Below, piece after piece: positions 7,789 to 14,958 of a DNA stretch of 45,974 nucleotides. Position 1 is the stretch's first letter; the number at the start of each line of letters is the position of its first letter. Both the position numbers and the translations under genes were made by a program. Origin of the DNA: Ruminococcus sp. (lineage in GTDB: Bacteria; Bacillota_A; Clostridia; Oscillospirales; Ruminococcaceae); NCBI GenBank assembly GCA_017480485.1, contig JAFVAN010000009.1:1-45974 (forward strand), read 5' to 3'. The notes under the pieces are model-generated. The model worked only from the letters and a program-made list of their open reading frames with translations. It was not told where the DNA came from and did no database searches.

Positions 7789-7817
7789 ATTATACCACAG
7801 TTAAAAGATATTTTCAA
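7789..7817 (-). promoter_or_regulatory. Promoter of the flippase gene
   Basis: On the minus strand TTGAAA (7817-7812) and TATAAT (7794-7789) are separated by 17 bp. A second TATAAT occurs at 7763-7758 without a matching -35. The leader is about 50 nt. Confidence 0.75.
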
Positions 7818-7973
7818 GCTTTTTTTCTTTTATTTCCCCCGCCAAGGTTTCGGTCGGGCGCACACGTGAAGTCTCAGCGCCTCCTCGGAGGGGAGGTGGG
7901 CGTCCTTGCGGATGAGGCGGCGGTGCAGCCGTTCGGTGGACTTTGTGCGGATGCTTTCCCGCTGGCTGCTGGT

Positions 7974-8078
7974 TCGCGAGGGAGCCATCTCACATCACAT
8001 CGTTGTAAACGAGCTTGCGAGTGCTCACGCGACCTGCCCCGGCGGGGCACCGCCCGAGCTTGCGAGTGCTCACGCGAC
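7974..8078 (+). repeat. Family S repeat, copy 1, upstream of secG
   Basis: Begins TTCGCGAGGGAGCC, contains TTGTAAACGAGCTTGCGAGTGCTCACGCGAC, then CTGCCCCGGCGGGGC and a second GAGCTTGCGAGTGCTCACGCGAC. The order is the reverse complement of the element after secG at 8491-8665. It lies between the flippase promoter and the secG promoter. The rest of 7818-8119 shows no gene. Confidence 0.8.
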
Positions 8079-8119
8079 TTCGGCCGTGCGCCGTTAGCAC
8101 AAAAAGTTTTTTAAAACAC

Positions 8120-8149
8120 TTGACATTTCCCTATTCTTTGTGCTATAAT
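8120..8149 (+). promoter_or_regulatory. Sigma-A promoter of secG
   Basis: TTGACA at 8120-8125 and TATAAT at 8144-8149 with an 18-bp spacer. The leader to the start at 8191 is short (about 35 nt) and ends in GGAGGA at 8178-8183. Confidence 0.85.
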
Positions 8150-8190
8150 ATATTTTGTATCAATATCAACTACCAATGGAGGAAAGCAAA

Positions 8191-8445
8191 ATGAGTACAC
8201 CCGAGATCGTAGCAGGCGTCCTGCTCATAATCGCCGGTATCATAATAATCATGGTCGTTATGGCGCAGGAAAGCAAGGAGCAGGGACTTACCTCTGCAAT
8301 AGGCGGCGGCTCTAACGAGTCGTTCTACGAGAAGAACACCGGACGCACCCGAGACGCTAAGCTTTCAAAGTTTACAAGGAACGCGGCTATCGTTCTTTTC
8401 CTCGTAACCCTTGCGGTCAACATCTTCGCAAACTTTAAGAAGTGA
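8191..8445 (+). CDS. secG: Preprotein translocase subunit SecG
   Basis: 84 residues from the ATG at 8191, which has GGAGGA eight bases upstream; an in-frame ATG at 8155 lies in the promoter's initiation region and is not used. Two membrane helices (about residues 5-23 and 59-79) flank a polar glycine-containing loop with SAIGGGSNESFYEKNTGR, the conserved SecG loop. SecG joins SecY and SecE in the protein export channel; secY is in this window at 25285. In Firmicutes secG commonly precedes rnr. Here rnr does follow on the same strand, but two unrelated genes and a repeat array separate them. Confidence 0.92.
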   Translation: MSTPEIVAGVLLIIAGIIIIMVVMAQESKEQGLTSAIGGGSNESFYEKNTGRTRDAKLSKFTRNAAIVLFLVTLAVNIFANFKK

Positions 8446-8453
8446 CCAGCCCA

Positions 8454-8484
8454 AAGCCCTGCCCCCCAGCAGGGCTTCTTTTTT
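8454..8484 (+). terminator. Terminator of secG
   Basis: A 9-bp perfect stem AAGCCCTGC/GCAGGGCTT (8454-8462 with 8469-8477), a 6-nt loop and six T. It begins nine bases after the stop and so isolates secG from the genes downstream. Confidence 0.88.
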
Positions 8485-8490
8485 AGGTCG

Positions 8491-8665
8491 CGGTCGGTGC
8501 CCCGACGGGGCAAGTCGCGTGAGCGCTTGCAAGCTCGGTCGGTGCCCCGACGGGGCAAGTCGCGTGAGCGCTTGCAAGCTCGGTCGGTGCCCCGACGGGG
8601 CAGGTCGCGTGAGCGCTTGCAAGCTCGCTTACAGGGTGCGGGCGGAGGGGGCTCCCTCGCGAATT
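8491..8665 (-). repeat. Family S repeat, copy 2: three 45-bp tandem units
   Basis: Units start at 8491, 8536 and 8581. Each contains CCCCGACGGGG (hairpin) and the palindrome GCTTGCAAGC. The array ends with the GGGGGCTCCCTCGCGAATT terminus at 8647-8665. It is the reverse complement of the element at 7974-8078, so secG is flanked by inverted copies. No gene is seen in 8485-8779. Confidence 0.88.
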
Positions 8666-8732
8666 ATAATTGATTAGGGTTTGGGCTTTTGACAGGGCTT
8701 ACAGGATGTGCTGATGGGGAGCATGCTTGTTT

Positions 8733-8763
8733 TCTAACCTCTGACCTCTCACCTCTAACATCT
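8733..8763. repeat. CTAACCTCT-type short repeat upstream of the acetyltransferase
   Basis: Three imperfect 10-bp units of the C(T/A)AACCTCT / GACCTCT type end just before the ribosome binding site at 8765. The same motif occurs at 5064-5089 and 12779-12790. Confidence 0.6.
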
Positions 8764-8779
8764 GAAAGGAGGCTATACT

Positions 8780-9547
8780 ATGATTTCCATAGACAACAGC
8801 AGAGCGGCTTTCAGGGAAATGTTTTCTTGGTGCCGGGATTCGATGATATACAGCTATTTTGAGGGCAACATCGGCATCGGCTTTGCCGACAGCATTGATG
8901 CCCCCGTCTGGGCTGCCGTTTTTTCGGGAGATTTCGTTTTTCTATCGGGCAGGGCGCAGGGCGTGGAGGAGCTGGCTGCCCGCATAGGTGCCATGAGCCA
9001 CGACGTGGTCCTCATCCCCGAGGACGTTGCCGCATGGAAGGAGGGCCTTTCGGCCTGCGGGCTCAGTCTCACCGAGGTCACCCGCTTTCACACACGGGTG
9101 CCGAAGGGCGGCTTTGATGAAGGCCTGCTCCGAGGGCTGGCCGGACAGATAGCCCGCTTCAAGCGGGGAAGTCTGCGGCCTGCGGGCAGCGAGGAATACG
9201 CCGAGCTGGCAGCTTGCAGCTGGGAGAACGCCTTCGTCGCCAATTTCAGGGACGAGGAGGATCTCAGGGAGCACGGCTTTGCCTTCTGCGCTTACATTGG
9301 CCGGGACTTGGCTGCGGCGGCCTCCACCTTCGGCTATTACAGCGGCGGCTTTGAACTGCAAATAGCCACAAGGCCCGACTATCGCGGTCAGGGTCTGGCG
9401 GTCATCTGCGGGGCAAGGTTCCTGCTGGAATGCCTTGAACGGGGCAAGACCCCCCACTGGGACGCCGCCAACGAGACCAGCCTGCATATTGCAGAAAAGC
9501 TGGGCTTTGAGCCCGACGGCGAGTACACGGCACTGGAGAAGGAGTGA
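8780..9547 (+). CDS. GNAT-family acetyltransferase (GNAT_acetyltran / ZmaR-like group)
   Basis: 255 residues. The C-terminal half carries the GNAT acetyl-CoA pocket, RPDYRGQGLA at about 198-207 (the Q/RxxGxG/A motif), followed by HWDAANETSLHIAEKLGFEPDGEY, the conserved Asn-containing end of the fold. The N-terminal half (about 120 residues) is the partner domain of the GNAT_acetyltran group, which includes the zwittermicin self-resistance enzyme ZmaR. It should transfer an acetyl group from acetyl-CoA to an amine; the substrate is unknown. AAAGGAGG at 8765-8772 fixes the start. Its stop is four bases from the next start, so the two genes are translationally coupled. No promoter match is seen in the repeat-filled region upstream. 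Confidence 0.85.
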   Translation: MISIDNSRAAFREMFSWCRDSMIYSYFEGNIGIGFADSIDAPVWAAVFSGDFVFLSGRAQGVEELAARIGAMSHDVVLIPEDVAAWKEGLSACGLSLTEVTRFHTRVPKGGFDEGLLRGLAGQIARFKRGSLRPAGSEEYAELAACSWENAFVANFRDEEDLREHGFAFCAYIGRDLAAAASTFGYYSGGFELQIATRPDYRGQGLAVICGARFLLECLERGKTPHWDAANETSLHIAEKLGFEPDGEYTALEKE

Positions 9548-9551
9548 GAAA

Positions 9552-10307
9552 ATGGAGCCGGAAAAGACAGCAAAAAAGCCCCGCCATTCCTTAGAGCGCA
9601 TCCTGCTTTATATAGTTCTGTGGCTCCTTGCTGCTATAGTGTTGGTATGCCTTATCCAGTTTTCTGTATTCACGGATGAGTCGCTGGGCGAGGTCCTGGA
9701 GAATACCTTCTTTATTTCTCTTCCGGTGGTGCTCCTTGTGGTCAACACAGCGCTGCAAAAGGGCAGGGAAAGGATCATAATGGCAGTGATCGGCATCCTG
9801 ATACTTGCCGTTTTCATCCTTTGCTGCGGCTCATACAGTGTCGCCAGGCATAAGATATCAGGCTACATCAAAGAGTATGATGACCAGTATATCTACACAG
9901 ACGGCTTGTTTTTTAACTGCGAATATATCAGGGAAGAGAGCGGCTACTATCTTGTGCGGATAGACAAGCTGGGTGGAAAGCGTATTTATGCAGTGCCCCG
10001 CGACAACGGTGAGCTCCCCTCTCAGATAAGCGAAGACGACCCTCTCGTCATCGCCTGCAAGGATAAGGATGACCTGCACGGAAAAGAAATGATCACTGTC
10101 TCGGACGTGAAGTATTATCGGGGGGAAGGCATAACGATCTTAGACAAGGATGAGACCGGGAGAAGCGGATCGGACGCCTTTCTCGTGTACCTTTTAATGC
10201 TCCTGCTGCAGGGAGCAGCTTTGTTGGCGTTCCTCATCACAAAGATAGCCGAAAGGATAGGAAAAAGGAAAAACAAGACAGGGAAAGGTCAGAACACTCC
10301 CTCTTAG
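9552..10307 (+). CDS. Membrane protein of unknown function
   Basis: 251 residues from the ATG at 9552, reached by GGAGTGAGAAA that overlaps the preceding stop codon. An open frame continues upstream to 9435 inside the acetyltransferase gene and is not used. A basic N-terminus is followed by three closely packed membrane helices (about 18-40, 50-65, 73-96). A soluble domain of about 100 residues with mixed beta pattern (YIYTDGLFFNCEYIREESGYYLVRI) comes next, then a fourth helix at about 212-235 and a strongly basic tail (KRKNKTGKGQ). The topology resembles small-protein sensors or DUF3592-like proteins, but I do not recognise the family. Coupling with the acetyltransferase is the only functional clue. 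Confidence 0.7.
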   Translation: MEPEKTAKKPRHSLERILLYIVLWLLAAIVLVCLIQFSVFTDESLGEVLENTFFISLPVVLLVVNTALQKGRERIIMAVIGILILAVFILCCGSYSVARHKISGYIKEYDDQYIYTDGLFFNCEYIREESGYYLVRIDKLGGKRIYAVPRDNGELPSQISEDDPLVIACKDKDDLHGKEMITVSDVKYYRGEGITILDKDETGRSGSDAFLVYLLMLLLQGAALLAFLITKIAERIGKRKNKTGKGQNTPS

Positions 10308-10354
10308 AGTTACCGTTGTGAGGAGACTAAATAAAAGGAGATAACTAATTATAC

Positions 10355-12553
10355 ATGAAAAAGAAAAACATTAAGCTAAAGAAAAACAAAACGCCCGAAA
10401 AGAAGGGCAAGAATAAAAAGCAGAAGCGCTCGCCGGAAGCCGAGGCCATACTGCGGCAGCTGAAGCGGGCGGGGAAAAAGCCTGTGCCCTTCAAGCAGCT
10501 TCACAAGGCCATGAAGGACATCAAGGGCTTCGACTTCGTCAAATTCGTGGACGAGCTTGAAAAAATGAAGCGCTCGGGAGAGGTCATAGAGGACAAGCTG
10601 GGCCTGCGGCTGGCTGACAAGAACACCCTGGAGCGGTGCGTGGTCTCCCGCCTTAACCGCACCTACGGCTTTGTAAAGAACGTGGAGACCAACGAGGAAT
10701 ACTTTGTCTCCGGCAAGCTGCTGATGGGCGCCATGCCCGGGGACGTGGTGCTTGTGCGCACCTTCCGCGGCAGCGGCGCCTCGCTGGAGGGCGAGGTAAT
10801 GTCCGTGGTGGAGGAGCATTTCTCCCGCTTCACGGGCGAGATCGTCAGCGAGTTCGGCAGGCTCAAGCTGGTCCCCGACCAGCTGTCCAAGTACGCTATG
10901 GAGTTCGACGACCCCCTTGGCATCTGCCCGCGGGAGCACGACAAGGTGATGGCCGTTATAACCGAGAGGGGCCGCCGCCACAGCGAGCATCGCTGCGAGC
11001 TGACCGCCAGCTTCGGCAGCTCCTTAAAGGCCTCGGTCTGCGCCCTGTCGGTGCTGGAGCTCAACGGCATCACCCCGAACTTTCCGCCGGAGGTCATCTA
11101 CGAGGCCCGCGAGGTCTCGGACCAGCGCAGCGTTGGCCGCGCCATAAAGAAGCGCCTTGACCTCAGGGACAAGATAATTTTCACCATCGACGGCGCCGAC
11201 ACCAAGGACATCGACGATGCAATCTCCATCGAGCGCACCGCCGAGGGCTACGAGCTGGGCGTGCATATCGCAGATGTTTCCCACTACGTCCGCCCCCGCT
11301 CTGCCTTGGACGACGAGGCCTTCCGCCGCGGCACCAGCGTTTATTACGCCAACCGCGTCATCCCCATGCTGCCGAAGGAGCTCTCAAACGGCATCTGCTC
11401 TTTGAACCCCCGGGAGGACAGGCTGGCCTTCTCCTGCCTTGCAAGGCTTGATAATAACGCCGATATCGTGGATTTCAAATTTGCCAAGACCGTCATCCGC
11501 TCCCGTGTGAAGGGAGTGTACAGCGAGATCAACGCCCTGCTGGAGGGCAGCACCGACCCGGAGCTTTTGAAAAAATATTCCGAGGTCATCCCCTGCTTTC
11601 CCCTGATGCAGGAGCTTGCGGACAAGCTGAAGGAAAAGCGCCTGCGCCGAGGCGCCCCCCAGCTGGAGACCGTGGAGAGCGCCCTGATAATAAACGACGA
11701 GGACATCTGCGTGGGGGCGAAGCAGTACATCTCGGGCCGCAGTCAGGAGATGATAGAGGACTTCATGCTGACCGCCAACGAGTGCGCCGCCCGCTTCGGG
11801 ACCGAGAAGGGGCTGCCCTTCGTTTTCCGCGTCCACGAGCCCCCCACCGCCGAGAAGACCGAGGTCCTTGCGGACGCCCTTAAAAGGCTGGCCATACCCT
11901 TCGAGGAAACAGGCATCCCCAAGCCGCGGCAGCTCTCGGATATCATCGAGCGCACAAGGGGCACGGAGCTTGCGCCTGTCATAAACAACATGGTCCTCAG
12001 GTCCATGTCCAAGGCCAAATATTCCACCGAGCCCATAGGCCACTACGGGCTGGTGCTGGAGGACTACGCCCACTTCACCTCGCCCATCAGGCGCTACCCC
12101 GACCTGGCGATACACAGGATAATGAGCGCCCTGCTGGAGGGCGAGACCGTGGCTGACTGCCGCCGAAGCTTCAACAAATTTGCCTACGCCACCGCAGACC
12201 AAGCCACCCAGACGGAGATCACCGCCATGCAGGTGGAGCGCAGCTGCGAGGACTGCTACAAGGCCGAGTACCTAAAGCAGCACATCGGCGAGCTGGCAGA
12301 CGGCATCATCACCTCTGTGACGGACTTCGGGTTCTTCGTCATGCTGCCCGACACCTGCGAGGGTCTTGTTTCCGTCCGCAGCCTTGGCGAGGGGCAGTAT
12401 GTCTACGACGGCCTGATGCAGCTCAAAAACGTCATCACAGGCCAGCGCTTCAAGCTGGGCGATAAGGTGACGGTAAAGATCGAGGCCGCCGACGTCAACA
12501 GCGGAAAGGTGGATTTCGTGCTGAGCAGTCAGGCTGCTCAGAGCAACGGCTAA
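10355..12553 (+). CDS. rnr: Ribonuclease R
   Basis: 732 residues, normal for RNase R. It is a processive 3'-5' exoribonuclease that degrades structured RNA and works with trans-translation. Order: a Lys-rich N-terminus (residues 1-30), a winged-helix region (about 30-95), two cold-shock-type domains (about 95-245), and the RNB catalytic domain with the Mg-binding cluster around Asp282, Asp285, Asp287 and Asp288 (DTKDIDDA). RYPDLAIHR lies later in RNB, and a C-terminal S1 domain starts near residue 645 (LADGIITSVTDFGFFVML). AAAGGAG at 10334-10340 is 14 bases from the ATG, longer than usual, but an in-frame stop at 10346 excludes an earlier start. No promoter is obvious; it may be read with the two genes upstream. 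Confidence 0.95.
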   Translation: MKKKNIKLKKNKTPEKKGKNKKQKRSPEAEAILRQLKRAGKKPVPFKQLHKAMKDIKGFDFVKFVDELEKMKRSGEVIEDKLGLRLADKNTLERCVVSRLNRTYGFVKNVETNEEYFVSGKLLMGAMPGDVVLVRTFRGSGASLEGEVMSVVEEHFSRFTGEIVSEFGRLKLVPDQLSKYAMEFDDPLGICPREHDKVMAVITERGRRHSEHRCELTASFGSSLKASVCALSVLELNGITPNFPPEVIYEAREVSDQRSVGRAIKKRLDLRDKIIFTIDGADTKDIDDAISIERTAEGYELGVHIADVSHYVRPRSALDDEAFRRGTSVYYANRVIPMLPKELSNGICSLNPREDRLAFSCLARLDNNADIVDFKFAKTVIRSRVKGVYSEINALLEGSTDPELLKKYSEVIPCFPLMQELADKLKEKRLRRGAPQLETVESALIINDEDICVGAKQYISGRSQEMIEDFMLTANECAARFGTEKGLPFVFRVHEPPTAEKTEVLADALKRLAIPFEETGIPKPRQLSDIIERTRGTELAPVINNMVLRSMSKAKYSTEPIGHYGLVLEDYAHFTSPIRRYPDLAIHRIMSALLEGETVADCRRSFNKFAYATADQATQTEITAMQVERSCEDCYKAEYLKQHIGELADGIITSVTDFGFFVMLPDTCEGLVSVRSLGEGQYVYDGLMQLKNVITGQRFKLGDKVTVKIEAADVNSGKVDFVLSSQAAQSNG

Positions 12554-12587
12554 AAAGGCGCATCAATATCCCCCGAGCACTGTAAAC

Positions 12588-12663
12588 GCGGCGCTGCTTC
12601 GCAGCGCCGCAAGATGCAAAAAACGGTATCCCACCCCCTTCGGGGTGGGATACCGTTTTTTGC
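12588..12663 (+). repeat. Family H bipartite hairpin, copy 1; also the rnr terminator
   Basis: Small hairpin: GCGGCGCTGC-TTC-GCAGCGCCGC (12588-12610). Large hairpin: a perfect 22-bp stem, 12616-12637 with 12642-12663, loop CTTC, with six A at the foot and six T at the end. The large hairpin can terminate transcription in both directions. The small hairpin is identical to that of copy 2 at 19403-19425. Confidence 0.88.
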
Positions 12664-12670
12664 CGAGAAT

Positions 12671-12712
12671 AAAAAAAGCTAACACCCCCCGAGTTCGGCC
12701 TTCGGGGGGTGT
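12671..12712 (-). terminator. Terminator of the DUF3793 transcript
   Basis: A perfect 11-bp stem ACACCCCCCGA/TCGGGGGGTGT (12682-12692 with 12702-12712) followed on the minus strand by TTAGC and seven T (12677-12671). It lies about 75 bp past the DUF3793 stop codon. Confidence 0.72.
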
Positions 12713-12786
12713 CGCTATGGTTTAAGAAAGAAATATTATGAAAGGAATGGATCGGTTTGGTTTGGTTGGCGTGGCTTGTCTAACCT

Positions 12787-13338
12787 CTAGATGTCCACGG
12801 CCAGACTCTCTACGCTTTTGCCGCTTTTGAACTGGCGCATATATTGCTCCGTGCAGCGCTCGTATCTTGCAAAGGTGGCACGGGCCGCCTCTTCGTCGCC
12901 GTAGACCTTCCAGCAGCCTACGCATTTGCAGCCCTCCGAGTGGTGGTGGATAAAGCCGTACACGTCCTCGGGCGGGTAGCCCAGAAACAGGCCTATCTCG
13001 TGGGGGAAATCCTTACAGCAGCGGAACCGTTTCACCAGCTCTGCCACACACACGTCGGCGTTGCCGCAGGTGTAGCCCTCGCTTTTAAGCATCTCGGCAC
13101 TCTGCCTGCCGCCCAGATCCCGCCGCAGCAGCTTGGGGCGGTAGATGTAGATAAGCGCCCGCCCGTTCTTGCAGCTCAGGGGCAGCACCCGCAGGCCCTT
13201 CTTGCCAAGCCTTGCGTTGAGCCGCCGCACCTCGCGGCAGAGCTCCTCTCGGGAGCCGCATTCGCAGCTGAACATATTCGCTGTCTTTATGCCCGCCAGC
13301 GTCGGCGAGCACAGCCTTATTATCGTTTCTTCCGACAT
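12787..13338 (-). CDS. DUF3793 family protein
   Basis: 183 residues. The protein is cysteine-rich, with about twelve Cys including FSCECGS, YTCGNADVC, FRCCKDFPHEIGLFLGYPPEDVYGF and CKCVGCWKVYG. The HEIGLFLGYPPEDV segment and the following Cys cluster are what I recognise as DUF3793, a Clostridia family often found beside iron transport or flavodoxin genes (established association as I recall it; not checked). Biochemical role unknown; binding of metal or an iron-sulfur cluster is a reasonable inference. It is second in a two-gene unit, 19 bp after the DUF2325 gene, and shares that promoter with its three palindromic operators. A strong hairpin follows it. Confidence 0.82.
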   Translation of the reverse strand: MSEETIIRLCSPTLAGIKTANMFSCECGSREELCREVRRLNARLGKKGLRVLPLSCKNGRALIYIYRPKLLRRDLGGRQSAEMLKSEGYTCGNADVCVAELVKRFRCCKDFPHEIGLFLGYPPEDVYGFIHHHSEGCKCVGCWKVYGDEEAARATFARYERCTEQYMRQFKSGKSVESLAVDI

Positions 13339-13357
13339 AGTTTTTTACCTTTTCGCA

Positions 13358-13648
13358 CTAGGCGCTGATGGCGTGGTTTTGCAGTATGCTGCGAAGGGCC
13401 GAGGCCGAGCTCGAATGAGACCTTACTACAACAGTGTCCGAGCTCTCGGCGGCGCTCAGGGCCGTGCGCACCATCTTGTGAGAGGTGGTCCCCGTGAACA
13501 GCACCATCAGATCGGGGCTGCCGATCTTGTCTTTCAGGCCGTCCCGCATCTGGGTAAAAACCTTCGCGCTGAGGCCGACGCCCTCGCATATGTCCTTGTA
13601 CTGTCTTATCATTCGGTCGTTGCCGCCGACAATAACGATGCTTTTCAT
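13358..13648 (-). CDS. DUF2325 domain protein
   Basis: 96 residues, the full length of the family. It starts MKSIVIVGGNDRMIRQYKDIC and continues with a Rossmann-like alternation: LMVLFTGTTSHKMVRTAL and TVVVRSHSSSASALRSIL, typical of DUF2325. The small domain resembles the fold of a nucleotide- or metal-sensing protein, but no activity is established. GAGAGGAACATAAA precedes the ATG, giving a good ribosome binding site. First gene after the operator-bearing promoter at 13820-13848, so it is likely controlled together with DUF3793, plausibly by metal availability. Confidence 0.82.
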   Translation of the reverse strand: MKSIVIVGGNDRMIRQYKDICEGVGLSAKVFTQMRDGLKDKIGSPDLMVLFTGTTSHKMVRTALSAAESSDTVVVRSHSSSASALRSILQNHAISA

Positions 13649-13726
13649 TTTATGTTCCTCTCAGACTATATTGATCTTGTTTGTATTATGCCGCGCTTTG
13701 CCGCCTTCATTCGTGGCGGCGGGTAA

Positions 13727-13809
13727 TTAGCATATGCTAACCCTCTGCCAAAAAATAATGATTAGCATAAGCTAACCGCAGGGTCTGCATAAAGGTTAGC
13801 ATTCGCTAA
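13727..13809 (-). promoter_or_regulatory. Three palindromic operators, TTAGCnnnnGCTAA
   Basis: TTAGCATATGCTAA (13727-13740), TTAGCATAAGCTAA (13762-13775) and TTAGCATTCGCTAA (13796-13809). The arms are identical in all three and only the central four bases vary. Centres are 35 and 34 bp apart. All lie downstream of the -10 box, the first starting at about +4, so a bound repressor would block initiation and elongation. The half-site recalls DtxR/MntR-type boxes (TTAGG...CCTAA), which would mean iron or manganese control; that is inference. Confidence 0.85.
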
Positions 13810-13819
13810 CCTTGCTTAT

Positions 13820-13848
13820 ATTATATCGCAGCCCCCCGCCGAAGTCAA
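13820..13848 (-). promoter_or_regulatory. Promoter of the DUF2325-DUF3793 unit
   Basis: On the minus strand TTGACT (13848-13843) and TATAAT (13825-13820) with a 17-bp spacer, nearly consensus. The -35 box begins six bases after the stop codon of the gene at 13854. The leader is about 165 nt and contains the three operators. Confidence 0.85.
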
Positions 13849-13853
13849 GAGTT

Positions 13854-14501
13854 TCACAGGATCGGGCCGTTAATTTTGGCGCTTTCTTCACGTTCCTTCA
13901 AAAATGTTGAAGCAGGTTGTGCACTTTGCACAGGACCAAAGTCATCCTCATTATCCTCGGGCAGCGCCAATGGGTCCCGCCGACCGTAGAGGCGGTCGAC
14001 TATCCATTTCTCCGGCACGCCCCGAGAGGTGAAGCGGTATATGATATCGTCAGCATCCACGTCTGCCTCGCCGTTATGCAGCAGTGAGAGCAGCTTGTAC
14101 ACAGGGGACTTTCTCTTTCCTCTGAACATCTCGGTGAGCTCGATGCCGTCCAGGACAACGGCTGCCAGCTCCTCGGGCAGGCGGGCAAGGGAGGTCGGCC
14201 CCTCAAAAAAGAAGGCCCGCTTGTCATAGGGCCTGCACCTGCGCTTGGAAAGGCCCGAGACCTCGATGACCACGGCCTTGAGCCTGTTGTGCAGAAGCCT
14301 GCTGACCTCGCGGCGGTCTGCGGGAGAGAGCACCGAAAGATCCACCACCGCAGCGTCAGGGCGAACGACAGCAAGACTCTTCTTCCACTGGGGCTCGTCC
14401 ACGTCGCAGAAATGGACAAAGAACCTGCGCCGCAGCCTGACGGCGATAAGGCGCGATATCACGCTCTCCTTCATTACCACAGAAAGAACTATCTTTTTCA
14501 T
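13854..14501 (-). CDS. Receiver-like protein of unknown function
   Basis: 215 residues from the ATG at 14501, chosen because GGAGGGGGAAGC directly precedes it; the open frame runs upstream to 14600 through a terminator and is not credible there. Residues 1-130 show the alternating strand/helix order of a response-regulator receiver: KIVLSVV, FVHFCDV, PDAAVVDLSV with Asp at the position of the phosphorylated residue, KAVVIEV, then helix. The acidic pair normally found after the first strand is missing, so phosphorylation is doubtful. The C-terminal 80 residues are helical (YKLLSLLHNG, DDIIYRFTSRGVPEKWIVDRLYG) and could bind DNA or a protein. No promoter of its own is visible; it may be read from the tRNA operon. 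Confidence 0.6.
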   Translation of the reverse strand: MKKIVLSVVMKESVISRLIAVRLRRRFFVHFCDVDEPQWKKSLAVVRPDAAVVDLSVLSPADRREVSRLLHNRLKAVVIEVSGLSKRRCRPYDKRAFFFEGPTSLARLPEELAAVVLDGIELTEMFRGKRKSPVYKLLSLLHNGEADVDADDIIYRFTSRGVPEKWIVDRLYGRRDPLALPEDNEDDFGPVQSAQPASTFLKEREESAKINGPIL

Positions 14502-14541
14502 GCTTCCCCCTCCATCATCAAAGCGGCTCTGCGCCTTAAAC

Positions 14542-14561
14542 AAAAAAGGGCCAAAGGCCCC
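14542..14561 (-). terminator. Second terminator below the tRNA operon
   Basis: GGGCC-TTT-GGCCC on the minus strand followed by six T (14547-14542). It lies between the tRNA operon and the receiver-like gene, so read-through would be limited. Confidence 0.6.
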
Positions 14562-14589
14562 AAAAGGATATAAGGCGCTGCTTCGGCAC

Positions 14590-14617
14590 AAAAAAAGCAC
14601 GCCTGCGCGTGCTTTTT
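14590..14617 (-). terminator. Terminator of the tRNA operon
   Basis: An 11-bp perfect stem (14592-14602 with 14607-14617) with a four-base loop and a seven-base T run on the minus strand. Its first base is the last base of the encoded CCA of tRNA-Cys. Confidence 0.88.
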
Positions 14618-14690
14618 GGAGGCGCCACCCGGATTTGAACCGGGGATCAAGGTGTTGCAGACCTACGCCTTACCACTTGGCTATGACGCC
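14617..14690 (-). tRNA. tRNA-Cys (GCA)
   Basis: The cloverleaf starts GGCGTCA and closes with a matching acceptor arm, discriminator T and an encoded CCA. The anticodon loop CTGCAAC gives anticodon GCA. The T arm GGTTCAAATCC is canonical. Last of four tRNA genes, 4 bp after tRNA-Gly. Confidence 0.95.
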
Positions 14691-14694
14691 ATTT

Positions 14695-14770
14695 TGGAGC
14701 GGATTACGAGGCTCGAACTCGCTACCTCCACCTTGGCAAGGTGGCGCTCTACCAGATGAGCTAAATCCGC
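14695..14770 (-). tRNA. tRNA-Gly (GCC)
   Basis: Starts GCGGATT with a matching acceptor arm, discriminator T and encoded CCA. The anticodon loop TTGCCAA between CCACC and GGTGG gives GCC. The T loop is GTTCGAGCC. Third gene of the operon. Confidence 0.95.
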
Positions 14771-14774
14771 GATA

Positions 14775-14851
14775 TGGCGACCGGAATGGGGCTCGAACCC
14801 ACGACCTCCAGCGTGACAGGCTGGCGTTCTAACCAGCTGAACTACCCGGCC
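14775..14851 (-). tRNA. tRNA-Asp (GTC)
   Basis: Starts GGCCGGG with a paired acceptor arm, discriminator G and encoded CCA. The anticodon loop CTGTCAC between CCAGC and GCTGG gives GTC. Second gene of the operon. Confidence 0.95.
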
Positions 14852-14855
14852 GCAA

Positions 14856-14931
14856 TGGTGGGAACTATAGGGCTCGAACCTATGACCCTCTGCTTGTAAG
14901 GCAGATGCTCTCCCAGCTGAGCTAAGCTCCC
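14856..14931 (-). tRNA. tRNA-Val (TAC)
   Basis: Starts GGGAGCT with a paired acceptor arm, discriminator A and encoded CCA. The anticodon loop CTTACAA between TCTGC and GCAGA gives TAC. First gene after the promoter. All four tRNA genes are spaced by exactly 4 bp. Confidence 0.95.
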
Positions 14932-14958
14932 ACGCTGCATTGTTCAGCGACAAAATAT

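Noticed and set aside
8491..8665. CRISPR-like repeat array
   Set aside because: The 45-bp units are contiguous with no unique spacers, and there are no cas genes in the window.
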